Source of the DNA: Postechiella marina
GTDB taxonomy: Bacteria > Bacteroidota > Bacteroidia > Flavobacteriales > Flavobacteriaceae
Length of the DNA stretch: 64,000 nt
Assembly (NCBI RefSeq): GCF_039538365.1
Contig: NZ_BAABCA010000005.1
Coordinates: 124,001 to 188,000 of the forward strand
Reading direction: 5' to 3'
Below the pieces are notes generated by a model that had not been told where the DNA came from, ran no database searches, and saw only the letters and a list, made by a program, of their open reading frames with translations. Positions 34,340 to 42,898 of the stretch are shown in pieces. The translations under genes and the position numbers were made by a program. How positions within the stretch are numbered: the stretch's first letter is position 1; each line of letters begins with the position of its first letter.

Positions 34340-35870
34340 TCAAAAAAATAAGTTTATAATTATTTTCAATCTCAGTAACTTCGTTTTCTTTTAATTCAGC
34401 AAATTCTTTGTTTAATGCTCTTTTTGATAATACACCGTTGTTTTGTTCTAAAAACCGAATTAAAGTAGCCACCATTTTATCTGGCATTTCAAATTCGTTA
34501 TCTAAATATCTTTTAAAAGCATCATAATTTTGCAAATAAGTTACTTCTTCTGGAATTACACGCTTTAACGTATCATCAACACAATCGTATAAAAATTCGG
34601 CTTGTTTGGTTGCATCAAAATAACGATAGAAGTCTATTGTATTGTTTAAAACTATCACATTATGGTCTTCTGTTTCTTTCCAGGAAATAAAATCTAATAG
34701 TGGATGCGAATAACTTTCAAGCGTCTTCCTGTAGTCATCAATATGGTCTAAAATAGATGCTGAAACCGGAAAAATAACACCTTGTTTCGTAAATTCCTTT
34801 TTAGCCAATATATGGTGTATAAGGTATCTGTGCAAACGACCATTACCATCAACAAATGGATGTATAAACACAAACCCAAATGCTATGGATGCTGATGCCA
34901 ATACAGCATCATAAGCTACATCTTGCATTAACACATTGGCGCTAACCAATCCATTTAATAACGATGCTAAATCTTCATGTTTTGCTGAGATGTGTTCTGG
35001 TAGTGGTACGCCTGTACTTCTATCATGTTCACCAACAAATCCACCTTCATCTCTTAAACCTAGCTTTACAAATCTGGCATTTTCAATAACTATTTGCTGT
35101 AAACGCTCCAATTCTTCTATACTTAATGGTTTGTTACCAGCTTGTCCAATGGCTTTTCCCCAACGCATAGCGCGATTGGTTCCTGGATTTTCATTCTCTA
35201 TAGTAAAAGATGCTTTTGAGTCTTTTAAAAGTAAAAAAGAAGATGCTCGTTGTAACACATCTTTGTGAATACTGTTTAAATACGTGTTTTTCTGCTCTGA
35301 TAATTTGGCGTTAATATAGTTATCTAGTTTATCCGTTTTAAATATTAATGGACAAAACTCAGGTGTACCAGGAAGGTTATTAATTATACGATGTCTTGCA
35401 GAGCGCGTACCTTTTATTGCGTATTGCAGTTTCTCGTCTAGTAAAGGCACAAAGTTTTTAATGGTTAAGTCTTGTATCTTTAGCTTTTGTTGCATTAACC
35501 ACTCGTACAAAAACCAAATTTTACGACTGTATTGTCCTGTGGGCTCTAGTTGCACCAATGTAGTTATGTCTTCTTCCGACAGCTTATTAAATAGTTTTTT
35601 AAAAAATAAAAGATTTACACCTTCATACTTTAGAGCAAAAACCAAATGCTTGTAAAGCGTATCGTCAAATAGTGTTCTAGATGAAAACACTTTCCATTTA
35701 TCTGTACTATAACTACGTCTTTTTGCGCTAATAATTGCCAATTGTTCTGGAAAAGGCATTGCTAATTCTAGTCCCTCTAATATTGCGCCATAACCAACAA
35801 GTGTCCCTTCTTCTGGAACTTGCATACCATGAAAAACAGTTATTTTAAGTGAAAATTGTTTACTAATCAT
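34332..35870 (-). CDS. Fic-family AMP-transferase-like protein
   Basis: A 512-aa protein with the full Fic core FIHPFVDGNGRLHR (~335-346), the HPFx(D/E)GNGR motif for AMP transfer from ATP. An inhibitory-helix motif SFTIEN (S-x-x-x-E-N, ~221-226) lies before the core, as in class II Fic proteins that control their own activity. The C terminus contains a winged-helix-like piece. Fic genes inside type I restriction operons are common in Bacteroidota. Here it sits between hsdS and hsdR and overlaps hsdR by 8 bp. Target unknown; it may act as a checkpoint on HsdR or the host. Confidence 0.9.
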   Translation of the reverse strand: MISKQFSLKITVFHGMQVPEEGTLVGYGAILEGLELAMPFPEQLAIISAKRRSYSTDKWKVFSSRTLFDDTLYKHLVFALKYEGVNLLFFKKLFNKLSEEDITTLVQLEPTGQYSRKIWFLYEWLMQQKLKIQDLTIKNFVPLLDEKLQYAIKGTRSARHRIINNLPGTPEFCPLIFKTDKLDNYINAKLSEQKNTYLNSIHKDVLQRASSFLLLKDSKASFTIENENPGTNRAMRWGKAIGQAGNKPLSIEELERLQQIVIENARFVKLGLRDEGGFVGEHDRSTGVPLPEHISAKHEDLASLLNGLVSANVLMQDVAYDAVLASASIAFGFVFIHPFVDGNGRLHRYLIHHILAKKEFTKQGVIFPVSASILDHIDDYRKTLESYSHPLLDFISWKETEDHNVIVLNNTIDFYRYFDATKQAEFLYDCVDDTLKRVIPEEVTYLQNYDAFKRYLDNEFEMPDKMVATLIRFLEQNNGVLSKRALNKEFAELKENEVTEIENNYKLIFLND

Positions 35871-35905
35871 TGGTTTAGGTGAAAAATTGTTACTATAAAT
35901 ATAAT

Positions 35906-35972
35906 GGAAAAACAGGTTTTATTGTGGAAAAATAGGTTTTATTTTCGATTAATTAGGAAAAATAGGTTTTTA
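35906..35972. repeat. three direct repeats GGAAAAAyAGGTTTTA upstream of fic
   Basis: Copies begin at 35906 (C variant), 35926 and 35956, 20 and 30 bp apart, i.e. near whole helical turns, so they face the same side of DNA. A degenerate fourth copy begins near 35979. They lie within 100 bp upstream of the fic-hsdR start on the minus strand in a 313-bp gap and look like operator sites. The rest of that gap (to 36183) is AT-rich, with AAGCGCA-type repeats at 36053 and 36073. Confidence 0.6.
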
Positions 35973-36183
35973 CATATTGGAATTACGGGTTTTAAAATGT
36001 TTTTTTAGGTATATTAATTATTAAAAACGGAAAAAAAGGTTAACAAAAAAATAAGCGCAATACATAAAAAACAAGCGCATACTATTTATAATGTAAAATT
36101 TTGCGCGCAAACATACTTAGACAAATAGTTCCTGAAACAACTCATATTTATCAGTGTTGTGTCGGTGTTGTTCTCTTTTTTAC

Positions 36184-37524
36184 CTAAACAAACATTTGCT
36201 GCAACAACCCTTTTTTAAACGCTTGCGTGTTGCTTATTTGCGTTTGTACTGCTTCTATTTTTTTATCTATAGCACTTAAATAAGTGGCTATTTTTTGTTG
36301 TTCTTTTAGGGATGGAAATGGTAATTTAATTTCTGAAAAATATTTATAACTAATCATTTTTCCATCTCTAATTCCTTCTAGTCTTTTTTGTAATTGTTTT
36401 ATATAAAATTCTGTCTTTAAATAAATTCTATAAAAGTCATTATTTACATTTTCTGATGTTGGTCTAAGAATATTATAAGCAGGACTGCAAATACCATGAT
36501 AATTTGAATATTCAATTCCTCCTTGAAAAGACCTAAGACTAATTATAAAATCTCCAACTTGAACTACTTTATAACTAGCTACACTTTTATCAGTAACAAT
36601 CATTTGATAGTTAATCATATCTCTAGGAATTGCACCTTGGTCTTGAGTAATTGCAAGAATTGGTAAATCTGAATTATGCTTTTTATCCGAAACACTTTTG
36701 AATAATACGTTTGCATGAGGAAATTCCCAATCCGGAAACGTACTACCATCATCAGCTTTAAAGCGCAATTGTTGGCTAAACAGTTGTTGCATAACGCCTT
36801 TTTTGTACTGCTCTAGTGTTTCTTTTTTGGTGGTTAGTTGCTGTAGTTTGGTGTCTACTGCTGTTAGGAAATTGGCTATTTTTTGTTGTTCTGGGAGTTT
36901 TGGGAAACTAACTTTCAATTTTCCAATTTCCTTTGTATTAATTACGACTTGAGTGCTACCTGCTGTTACTGCTTTTATTTGTTTCTGAACAAAATAAGTA
37001 CTATAAACTAATTGAAAAAAAACACTATCAACTTCTGTGTTTGTTCTTAAAATCACAATATTTAAACAATTGGCAGTAGGAAATTCTTTTGGAACTCTAC
37101 ATATTTCTCCGTTTCCACCATGTCTCGCTAATAATAAATCATCAGGTTGTATTTGTGATTTTTTATTTTTATTATGAAATTCTTTAGTAACATATTTCTC
37201 TTCATCGAGTTCAATATTAACTCCTTTTAAATTCCCTGTCCTTATAAGAAGTACTCCTTCAGTTTCACTAGTGTAATAAGGCTCGCAAGTTCCTACAAAT
37301 CCTACTTTCAATTTGGATGAAAAAGAATTAACACGTTTCTGTTCCCATTCCCCTTCAAACTCTTTAAAGCGTAGTTTGGGTATTAGGCTTTTGCGTTGTT
37401 TTGATGAGATTGCTTTTGCTTCGTTCCTCGCAACGTCGACTCGCAATGACGGTTGTGAAGCGGCAGATTGCTTCGCTCGTTCCTCACTCGCAATGACGTT
37501 CAGATTGTTGTTTTCGTTTGCCAT
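36184..37524 (-). CDS. hsdS: type I restriction specificity subunit S with repeat-derived N-terminal insert
   Basis: A 446-aa HsdS with two target-recognition domains, each closed by the conserved EQQKIANFLTAVDTKLQQL and EQQKIATYLSAIDKKI helices. ATG 37524 overlaps the hsdM stop (TAATG), so this start is chosen over 37557. Residues ~8-41 (NVIASEERAKQSAASQ ... VARNEAKA) are not HsdS: they are the translation of a dispersed bacteroidetal repeat (GTCATTGCGAGxxxGAA type) that entered in frame. Normal sequence resumes at KQRKSLIPKLRFKEFEGEWE. The protein may still work because the insert precedes the first domain. Confidence 0.9.
   Translation of the reverse strand: MANENNNLNVIASEERAKQSAASQPSLRVDVARNEAKAISSKQRKSLIPKLRFKEFEGEWEQKRVNSFSSKLKVGFVGTCEPYYTSETEGVLLIRTGNLKGVNIELDEEKYVTKEFHNKNKKSQIQPDDLLLARHGGNGEICRVPKEFPTANCLNIVILRTNTEVDSVFFQLVYSTYFVQKQIKAVTAGSTQVVINTKEIGKLKVSFPKLPEQQKIANFLTAVDTKLQQLTTKKETLEQYKKGVMQQLFSQQLRFKADDGSTFPDWEFPHANVLFKSVSDKKHNSDLPILAITQDQGAIPRDMINYQMIVTDKSVASYKVVQVGDFIISLRSFQGGIEYSNYHGICSPAYNILRPTSENVNNDFYRIYLKTEFYIKQLQKRLEGIRDGKMISYKYFSEIKLPFPSLKEQQKIATYLSAIDKKIEAVQTQISNTQAFKKGLLQQMFV
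37406..37502. repeat. dispersed repeat inserted in the 5' end of hsdS
   Basis: Two related copies of a GATTGCTTCGxxCGTTCCTC ... TCGCAATGACG unit lie head to tail, near 37406-37450 and 37465-37500. The unit and its GC content are unlike the surrounding coding sequence and resemble short repeats common between genes in Bacteroidota. The insertion keeps the reading frame. Confidence 0.7.
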
Positions 37525-39128
37525 TAGAAAGGAGTTTCTATGTTTAACTGTTTGCAAAAGTCTGCAATGGTGGCATCCGTCTTTGCTATGTCTTGCTCTA
37601 AGGCTTTTAGGTCTTTGGTTACTGTGGTTAGGTCTATGGGTTCTTCTTCTTCAAAAGTATCTACATAACGTGGTATGTTTAGGTTGTAGTCGTTTTCTTT
37701 AACTTCGTCTAAAGTGGCTACGTAACTGTATTTGTCTTTGGTTTCTCGGTTTCTGTAGGTTTCTACAATAGCATTAATATGCGCGTCTTGTAATACGTTT
37801 TGTGTTTTTACTTTCTCGAAGTGTTGGCTTGCGTCTATAAAAAGAATAGACTCGTTTCTTTTTACAGACGTTTCGACTGCGCTCAACGAGACATTTCGAT
37901 TTTTTTTAAGTACTAAAATACAGGTTGGTATGCTGGTACCATAAAATATGTTTGCTGGTAAGCCTATAACTGCGTCTAGGTAGTTTTTATCTTCTATTAA
38001 AAACTTTCTAATATGGCCTTCTGCTGCACCTCTAAACAATACGCCATGTGGTAAAACGCAAGCCATAGTACCATTATCGTCTAATTGGTGTACCATGTGT
38101 TGCACAAAGGCGAAATCTGCTTTAGATTTTGGTGCTAGTTTACCGTATGCAGAAAACCTATCGTCGCTCATAAACAAAGGACTTGCGCTCCAGTTTGCCG
38201 AAAATGGTGGATTGGCAACTATGGCCTCGAAACGTTTATCTATATGGTTTGGACTTGGGTTAACTAAGGTGTCTTCGTTATAAATGTCGAAACGTTTGTA
38301 GTGTACGTCGTGCATAATCATGTTCATTCTGCACAAGTTATAGGTGGTTGGGTTACTTTCTTGCCCAAAAAATTCGCCTACTTCCTTTACTTCTTTAGCC
38401 ACACGTAATAATAAAGAACCCGAACCACAAGTTGGGTCGTACACACTTTTTAGTTTGGTTTTATTAGTGGTTACTAATTGCGCCAATATTTTAGAGACTT
38501 GTTGTGGTGTGTAAAACTCGCCTGCTTTTTTACCTGCTCCAGAGGCGAATTGCCCAATTAGATACTCGTAAGCATCACCAAGGATGTCGCTATCTGAGTT
38601 TTCTAGGTCAAAATCTATGGTTTCTAAATGGGTAAGTACTTTTACTATCAGTTCGTTTTTAGCATCTTCGGTTTTACCTAGTTTGCTACTTGTTAAATCG
38701 AGGTCTTCAAACAGGTTACCAAAATCGTCTTCGCTTTCGCTTCCCATGGTACTTTGCTCTATGCTGGTTAGCACGTTTGCTAAATCGCCTAAAATAAAGT
38801 TGTTTTTGCCTCCAGAGTTGCCTCGTTTTGCAAGTTCGCTAAAGAGTTCGCTTGGTTTAAGGAAATAGCCTAGTTTGTCTAATGCTTCAAAACGAATGGC
38901 TTCTAATAATGCTTCGGCTTGTTCGTGGCTTTCTACGGTATCGTAACTTAAACCGTCTGGTTCTAGAATTTCGTTGGCGTAGAGTTTCATTTTTCGACTT
39001 AAATATTTGTAAAAAATAAAGCCTAGTATATAGTCTCTAAAATCGTCTGCATCCATATTACCACGAAGGTCGTTGGCAATGTTCCACAGGGTTTGTTTTA
39101 ATATTTGTTGTTTTTGTTCTTCAGACAT
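37524..39128 (-). CDS. hsdM: type I restriction DNA methyltransferase subunit M
   Basis: A 534-aa adenine methyltransferase subunit. Motif I DPTCGSGSLL (231-240) binds SAM and NPPFS (306-310) is the catalytic motif IV for N6-adenine. The N-terminal HsdM helical domain is intact (WNIANDLRGNMDADDFRDYI). Residues ~412-424 (NVSLSAVETSVKR) are an insert between ILVLKK and ESILFIDASQHF that corresponds to a second dispersed repeat in frame. It is first in the minus-strand order hsdM-hsdS-fic-hsdR and overlaps hsdS by one base. Confidence 0.95.
   Translation of the reverse strand: MSEEQKQQILKQTLWNIANDLRGNMDADDFRDYILGFIFYKYLSRKMKLYANEILEPDGLSYDTVESHEQAEALLEAIRFEALDKLGYFLKPSELFSELAKRGNSGGKNNFILGDLANVLTSIEQSTMGSESEDDFGNLFEDLDLTSSKLGKTEDAKNELIVKVLTHLETIDFDLENSDSDILGDAYEYLIGQFASGAGKKAGEFYTPQQVSKILAQLVTTNKTKLKSVYDPTCGSGSLLLRVAKEVKEVGEFFGQESNPTTYNLCRMNMIMHDVHYKRFDIYNEDTLVNPSPNHIDKRFEAIVANPPFSANWSASPLFMSDDRFSAYGKLAPKSKADFAFVQHMVHQLDDNGTMACVLPHGVLFRGAAEGHIRKFLIEDKNYLDAVIGLPANIFYGTSIPTCILVLKKNRNVSLSAVETSVKRNESILFIDASQHFEKVKTQNVLQDAHINAIVETYRNRETKDKYSYVATLDEVKENDYNLNIPRYVDTFEEEEPIDLTTVTKDLKALEQDIAKTDATIADFCKQLNIETPF
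37870..37898. repeat. short dispersed repeat inside hsdM
   Basis: The stretch TTTCGACTGCGCTCAACGAG is a palindromic-type element seen widely in Bacteroidota as short repeats. Here it encodes the SLSAVETS residues in the insert of HsdM. The frame is kept (13 extra codons). Confidence 0.6.
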
Positions 39129-39276
39129 TTAAAACTTGTTGTTTAAATTTATTGTAAAACTATAAACATCTAATAAAAGAGTATTTTACTTTTATTAGAA
39201 GCATTAGTAAATAGGGAAAGCCTAATATATAACTTTTTAAAGATTGATAGCGTTTATTATAATTAAAAAACGTGTG

Positions 39277-39654
39277 CTACATTACTTTCTCTGCCAAGTA
39301 CTTTTGCACCTCGTAAACATCAATACTTTTGTTAAACTTTTTACTTATTGATGGCATGTTCTCGCTTGATATCCAGATTTTTAATTCGGCATCCAAATCG
39401 AAAGTTCCTGAGGTTTCTAGAGAGAATCTTGAAATGCTTTTATAAGGCATAGATTTATATTCTACTTTACTACCTGTTAAGCCCTGAACGTCAATTAGTA
39501 TTAAGCGTTTATTGGTAAACATAAATACATCTCTAAAGAGTTTAAAGCCTAACTCTATGTTTTCGGATGCTGTTAGTAAGCGTCCGTATTTTTCGGTTAA
39601 TTGCTCTGTTGATGCTTGACTTGCGTTTCCTAATATTTTATTTAATAATCCCAT
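39277..39654 (-). CDS. bacterial PH-domain protein
   Basis: A 125-aa protein that matches the bacterial pleckstrin-homology family (bPH_1, as in YvcR-type proteins): GRLLTASENIELGFKLFRDVFMFTNKRLILIDVQG, then KSMPYKSISRFSLETSG and a C-terminal helix. It has no membrane segment. PH-like domains bind partners or lipids; in this position its role is unknown. Cotranscription with the secreted protein upstream is possible (12 bp gap). Confidence 0.82.
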   Translation of the reverse strand: MGLLNKILGNASQASTEQLTEKYGRLLTASENIELGFKLFRDVFMFTNKRLILIDVQGLTGSKVEYKSMPYKSISRFSLETSGTFDLDAELKIWISSENMPSISKKFNKSIDVYEVQKYLAEKVM

Positions 39655-39665
39655 GTTTTATATTT

Positions 39666-40034
39666 TTAATGTTGATAACAACGTTGGTTAGTGTTTTTTG
39701 TTTTTCGCTTACAACGCGATCCCGATTGGGTTTTACCCGTGCATTGTTTTGCTGTGGCACTTTTTGTTGACTTATAGCTACTATTGCCTGCAGAAAATGC
39801 GCTATTCTTAGAGGCAACATTAGCCCCTCCTTTTGGTGGCTTACAAACCGAACATGCTGTAAAACCTAATGCAATAGCCCTATCTAAACTATATTCCTTT
39901 TTTGAATATTTTAAGTAATGGCAAGTGTTTTTATGATATTTTTCTCCAGTTTTTGTAGTATAAACATTTTGTGCTACTGCACCACTCGCAAAAGCTAAGC
40001 TTAAAAATAAAATTAGGATTTTTAAGGTTTTCAT
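39666..40034 (-). CDS. exported Cys-rich protein, metal-site-like and DUF5763-like motifs
   Basis: A 122-aa protein with a signal peptide (cut near residue 21, AVAQN). Two Cys/His parts: YHKNTCHYLKYSKK ... TACSVCKP resembles the small domain often joined to thermonuclease-type proteins; QCTGKTQSGSRCKRKTKN ... RCYQH resembles DUF5763. Both suggest metal coordination. It lies 11 bp after the secreted nuclease gene, so the two probably act together on extracellular or periplasmic DNA. Function not established. Confidence 0.7.
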   Translation of the reverse strand: MKTLKILILFLSLAFASGAVAQNVYTTKTGEKYHKNTCHYLKYSKKEYSLDRAIALGFTACSVCKPPKGGANVASKNSAFSAGNSSYKSTKSATAKQCTGKTQSGSRCKRKTKNTNQRCYQH

Positions 40035-40045
40035 TTACGCGAGCT

Positions 40046-40573
40046 TTACTTCTTGTTTTCACTTAATTTCTTTAACCGTGATGCTTCTTTCTTGTTTGCG
40101 CGCCATTGCCATGGTGCAATGGAATTAGAGTCTGCCCATAAGCCCATTTTATTTTTTCTAGCTTCGTCCTCCATGGCTTGTAAATTTGTATCCTTGGAGT
40201 ATTCTTTATAATGCCATGCTAAACCATGTTGTACTAATTGATAACTTAAGTTTAAAGCATCTTTGTACATTACATTAGCTATGAAACGCCCGTATCTATC
40301 TTTTTTTAAAATATGAATATTTATATGGTCTCCAAAAATAGCATCTGAAACAAATTGCTTTGCTTTATTAGAAAATGGCTGTTTACGCTCGGGACAATCT
40401 ATATTGGCTAACCTTACTCGTATTAAGGTAGAATCTTGAGTTAATAATTTAAAAGTATCACCATCGGTAATAGCTGTTACTTTTCCATAAATTATGTTGT
40501 CTTCTTTTTTTAAATTTTGAGACTTTACAACAAAGCAAGACAATAGAAAAATACAGATAATGTATCTTTTCAT
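40046..40573 (-). CDS. secreted thermonuclease-family (SNase) protein
   Basis: A 175-aa SNase-fold nuclease. A signal peptide (MKRYIICIFLLSCFVVKS) precedes IYGKVTAITDGDTFKL, VRLANIDCPERKQPF (active Arg and Asp), KDRYGRFIANV (Lys/Arg catalytic pair) and HGLAWHYKEYSKD. These are the staphylococcal nuclease signatures for Ca-dependent cleavage of DNA and RNA. It is exported, so its targets are extracellular or periplasmic nucleic acids. It is transcribed together with the exported Cys-rich gene that follows. Confidence 0.9.
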   Translation of the reverse strand: MKRYIICIFLLSCFVVKSQNLKKEDNIIYGKVTAITDGDTFKLLTQDSTLIRVRLANIDCPERKQPFSNKAKQFVSDAIFGDHINIHILKKDRYGRFIANVMYKDALNLSYQLVQHGLAWHYKEYSKDTNLQAMEDEARKNKMGLWADSNSIAPWQWRANKKEASRLKKLSENKK

Positions 40574-40713
40574 AAAATTAGTTAGGATTGGTTAGGTAAG
40601 TAAATATAATTATTTTGAATGATTAGCGTTGGTTTAGGTTGATTATTTTATAAAAAAATCAACTCAAAATCACTTCTCCAAACATGATGTAAAATTCACC
40701 AAAAGATGTATAA

Positions 40714-41625
40714 CTAATTTAAAATAAACTCCTTAATAATGTTATCCATATTTGTAGGTAAACCAGCTGTTTTTATTTCGTATTTAGAAACTTTCATGGC
40801 ATCAAACCAATTACTCCAATAATCCATAATAATTTCTTCTTCATAAGGGTTCTTTTTATCTGGATTAATACCTAAAACAAGTATTTCTAAATTCGATAAA
40901 TCTTCTGAAGCAGGAATAAACCCAAACCCTTGACTAACCATTGTATCTTGCCAATCCTTATTATCTAGATTAAAACTTCGTATTACCTGTGGTGTTAAAT
41001 ATGTGGTTAGATTATCCTCTTTCATTTTTGAGTCTTTATGATATATATAACCATCTGTTAAAACCACAAGAATGTTTCTATAATTAGGTTCGATGCAATA
41101 ATCTTTAACTTTAGTTTTAAAAAAACGCCAAGTGTCTGACCCGACATATTTATTATCTGAAATAGCCAAATCGTAAATCTTAATTGGTTTACTGGCGTAG
41201 TTATCCTTAATTTCGTCTAAGGTTTCGAGAGTTACATTGGTCCTGTTTACGTTAAACCTTAAATTATTAGAAATTTTATTTATATTTTGGTTTTTAGGTT
41301 CTGGATCGAAATACAATTGAATTTTATCGTCCATGGCTCTTACTTTTTTTCCTCTTAAATGCGCATCGAAAGCTTCGGAAACTGATTTTATATAAGCCAC
41401 ATCTCTTAAATAATACTCCATAGCATTGTTAGGATACTTTTTAGGGTTTATCCTATCTGATAAATCGAGAAGAAAACTGATGTTTAAATTTTGAGATATC
41501 TTATTTTTAAGTAGCTTAAATTGTTTCTCGCTTTTACCACTATCTGTTTTCTCTGTATCGTTTTTACAAGATGAGACTCCTAAGATTAAAAACAGTATTG
41601 AAATTCTAATTAAACTATATTTCAT
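40714..41625 (-). CDS. vWA-like lipoprotein, third gene of the TerB unit
   Basis: A 303-aa lipoprotein (lipobox LGVSSC, Cys ~20). After a charged linker, NISFLLDLSDRI gives a degenerate MIDAS start (D-L-S-D) and NILVVLTDGYIY a vWA-type TDG strand; YDLAISDN is between. A vWA-like, metal-binding fold is therefore likely though divergent. It starts 4 bp after the coiled-coil membrane gene and is the last of three. I know no name for the family. It may sense or bind a partner at the membrane for its neighbours. Confidence 0.65.
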   Translation of the reverse strand: MKYSLIRISILFLILGVSSCKNDTEKTDSGKSEKQFKLLKNKISQNLNISFLLDLSDRINPKKYPNNAMEYYLRDVAYIKSVSEAFDAHLRGKKVRAMDDKIQLYFDPEPKNQNINKISNNLRFNVNRTNVTLETLDEIKDNYASKPIKIYDLAISDNKYVGSDTWRFFKTKVKDYCIEPNYRNILVVLTDGYIYHKDSKMKEDNLTTYLTPQVIRSFNLDNKDWQDTMVSQGFGFIPASEDLSNLEILVLGINPDKKNPYEEEIIMDYWSNWFDAMKVSKYEIKTAGLPTNMDNIIKEFILN

Positions 41626-41629
41626 GATT

Positions 41630-42895
41630 TTAATTTTTTGTAAATACTAAATGCTGAAAGTCCATATTTTCTAGATTCAACTCTTTTAAATGATCTAAAG
41701 AAACTGTTTCACACTTAGTTTTTAATTCGTCTTTAGATTTAGCTGGTAAAGCTAACACCTCGTTTATAGATTGAAACCAACCTTCTTTATATTGATAGTG
41801 ATAATGTAGATATTCTTTTACAGGAAAAACAAAACCATCAATTTTAGATTGCAATTCTGATATTTTTCCATTTATGGAAGTTACTTCTTGCTTTATAATA
41901 TCAACCTTTATAAGTAAATCTGATTTTTTAAGCTCGGTGTTTTTTATTTCCTCTTTTTTTCCTCTTATGAAAGTCTTTATTTTATCCACATTTTCGTGTT
42001 CTTTCATAACAAAATCGAAAACGAGTCCCCAGATTAAATACACAACAAAACCTGCGAATATGATGCCCCAAAAATTAACACTTTCAATAGCTATAGAAGG
42101 AGAAAAGGTTTCTCCAAGAACGCGATCGAAATCGAAAATCTTTTTCTCTATTAAATAAGCCAAAATCACATCAAACATGAATGTTAGTATAAGAAGAGCA
42201 GCTAATTTTACATAAGAGATAAACTTTTTATTTTTTTGAAACATATGGATTAAATATCCCAAACCCATAAATACAAATGGAATTGTAATAATAAAAATTG
42301 CTTCCAGCCATCCATGAGACAAAGACAATTTTAAGGCATTGGCATCAAATATTGCAGCTGTTAAGCTATCGGTTTCAAAATTTTTAAAAAATGCAGAATA
42401 TGATGCAGATATATAAAAAACAAATAGATAAATGGTTATAGGCAATAATAACCCTAAGCCAATATAAAATTGAGCTTTGGGCCTTTTATCAACATCTTGA
42501 ATACCATAAACTTCTGGATTTTGCTTAACATCAATCATTTCAAACTTTTGTTTATCAATAGTACTTATTAAGTCATTTTTTTGATCCTCGTAGATTGATA
42601 ATGCTGTTTCTCTCTTTTTAAGCTCTGTTCTTTGCTTTTCTTGTTCTTCTATATAAGGTTGTTTTAGCCTTTCTTGTTCATTTAATTGCTTTCTGCATAA
42701 ATCTTCAAAACTATAATATAAGTTCTTAAGGCATACACCCAAATTAATAGAACACCCAGAGGCCTTTGTTGAAGCACCATAACCACTTTGATAATACGTG
42801 ATTCTAATTTGCTCTCTTGCCTCTTCAGTACTACTATATGCTTCTTGAGAGTTTGCTTTATCTTTAAGTTTAAACAGTTTTTTAATTGCACCCAT
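41630..42895 (-). CDS. coiled-coil membrane protein of the TerB unit
   Basis: A 421-aa protein with long coiled coils flanking a membrane core: ~70-130 (EEQEKQRTELKKRETALSIY), then four hydrophobic helices (~145-165, ~200-220, ~230-250, ~280-300), then another coil (~320-370, KKSDLLIKVDIIKQEVTSIN). Not assignable to a known family. The TerB-like gene lies 3 bp upstream and the vWA-like lipoprotein 4 bp downstream; all three must be one operon. Its shape suits a membrane scaffold that joins a cytoplasmic sensor with a periplasmic one. Confidence 0.7.
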   Translation of the reverse strand: MGAIKKLFKLKDKANSQEAYSSTEEAREQIRITYYQSGYGASTKASGCSINLGVCLKNLYYSFEDLCRKQLNEQERLKQPYIEEQEKQRTELKKRETALSIYEDQKNDLISTIDKQKFEMIDVKQNPEVYGIQDVDKRPKAQFYIGLGLLLPITIYLFVFYISASYSAFFKNFETDSLTAAIFDANALKLSLSHGWLEAIFIITIPFVFMGLGYLIHMFQKNKKFISYVKLAALLILTFMFDVILAYLIEKKIFDFDRVLGETFSPSIAIESVNFWGIIFAGFVVYLIWGLVFDFVMKEHENVDKIKTFIRGKKEEIKNTELKKSDLLIKVDIIKQEVTSINGKISELQSKIDGFVFPVKEYLHYHYQYKEGWFQSINEVLALPAKSKDELKTKCETVSLDHLKELNLENMDFQHLVFTKN

Positions 42896-42898
42896 AGC

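Noticed and set aside
35871..36183. CRISPR-like array in the fic upstream gap
   Set aside because: Only three 16-bp AT-rich copies with short unequal spacers; more like operator sites.
37313..37702. 129-aa plus-strand ORF across hsdS/hsdM
   Set aside because: It is a shadow of the hsd genes and the dispersed repeat.
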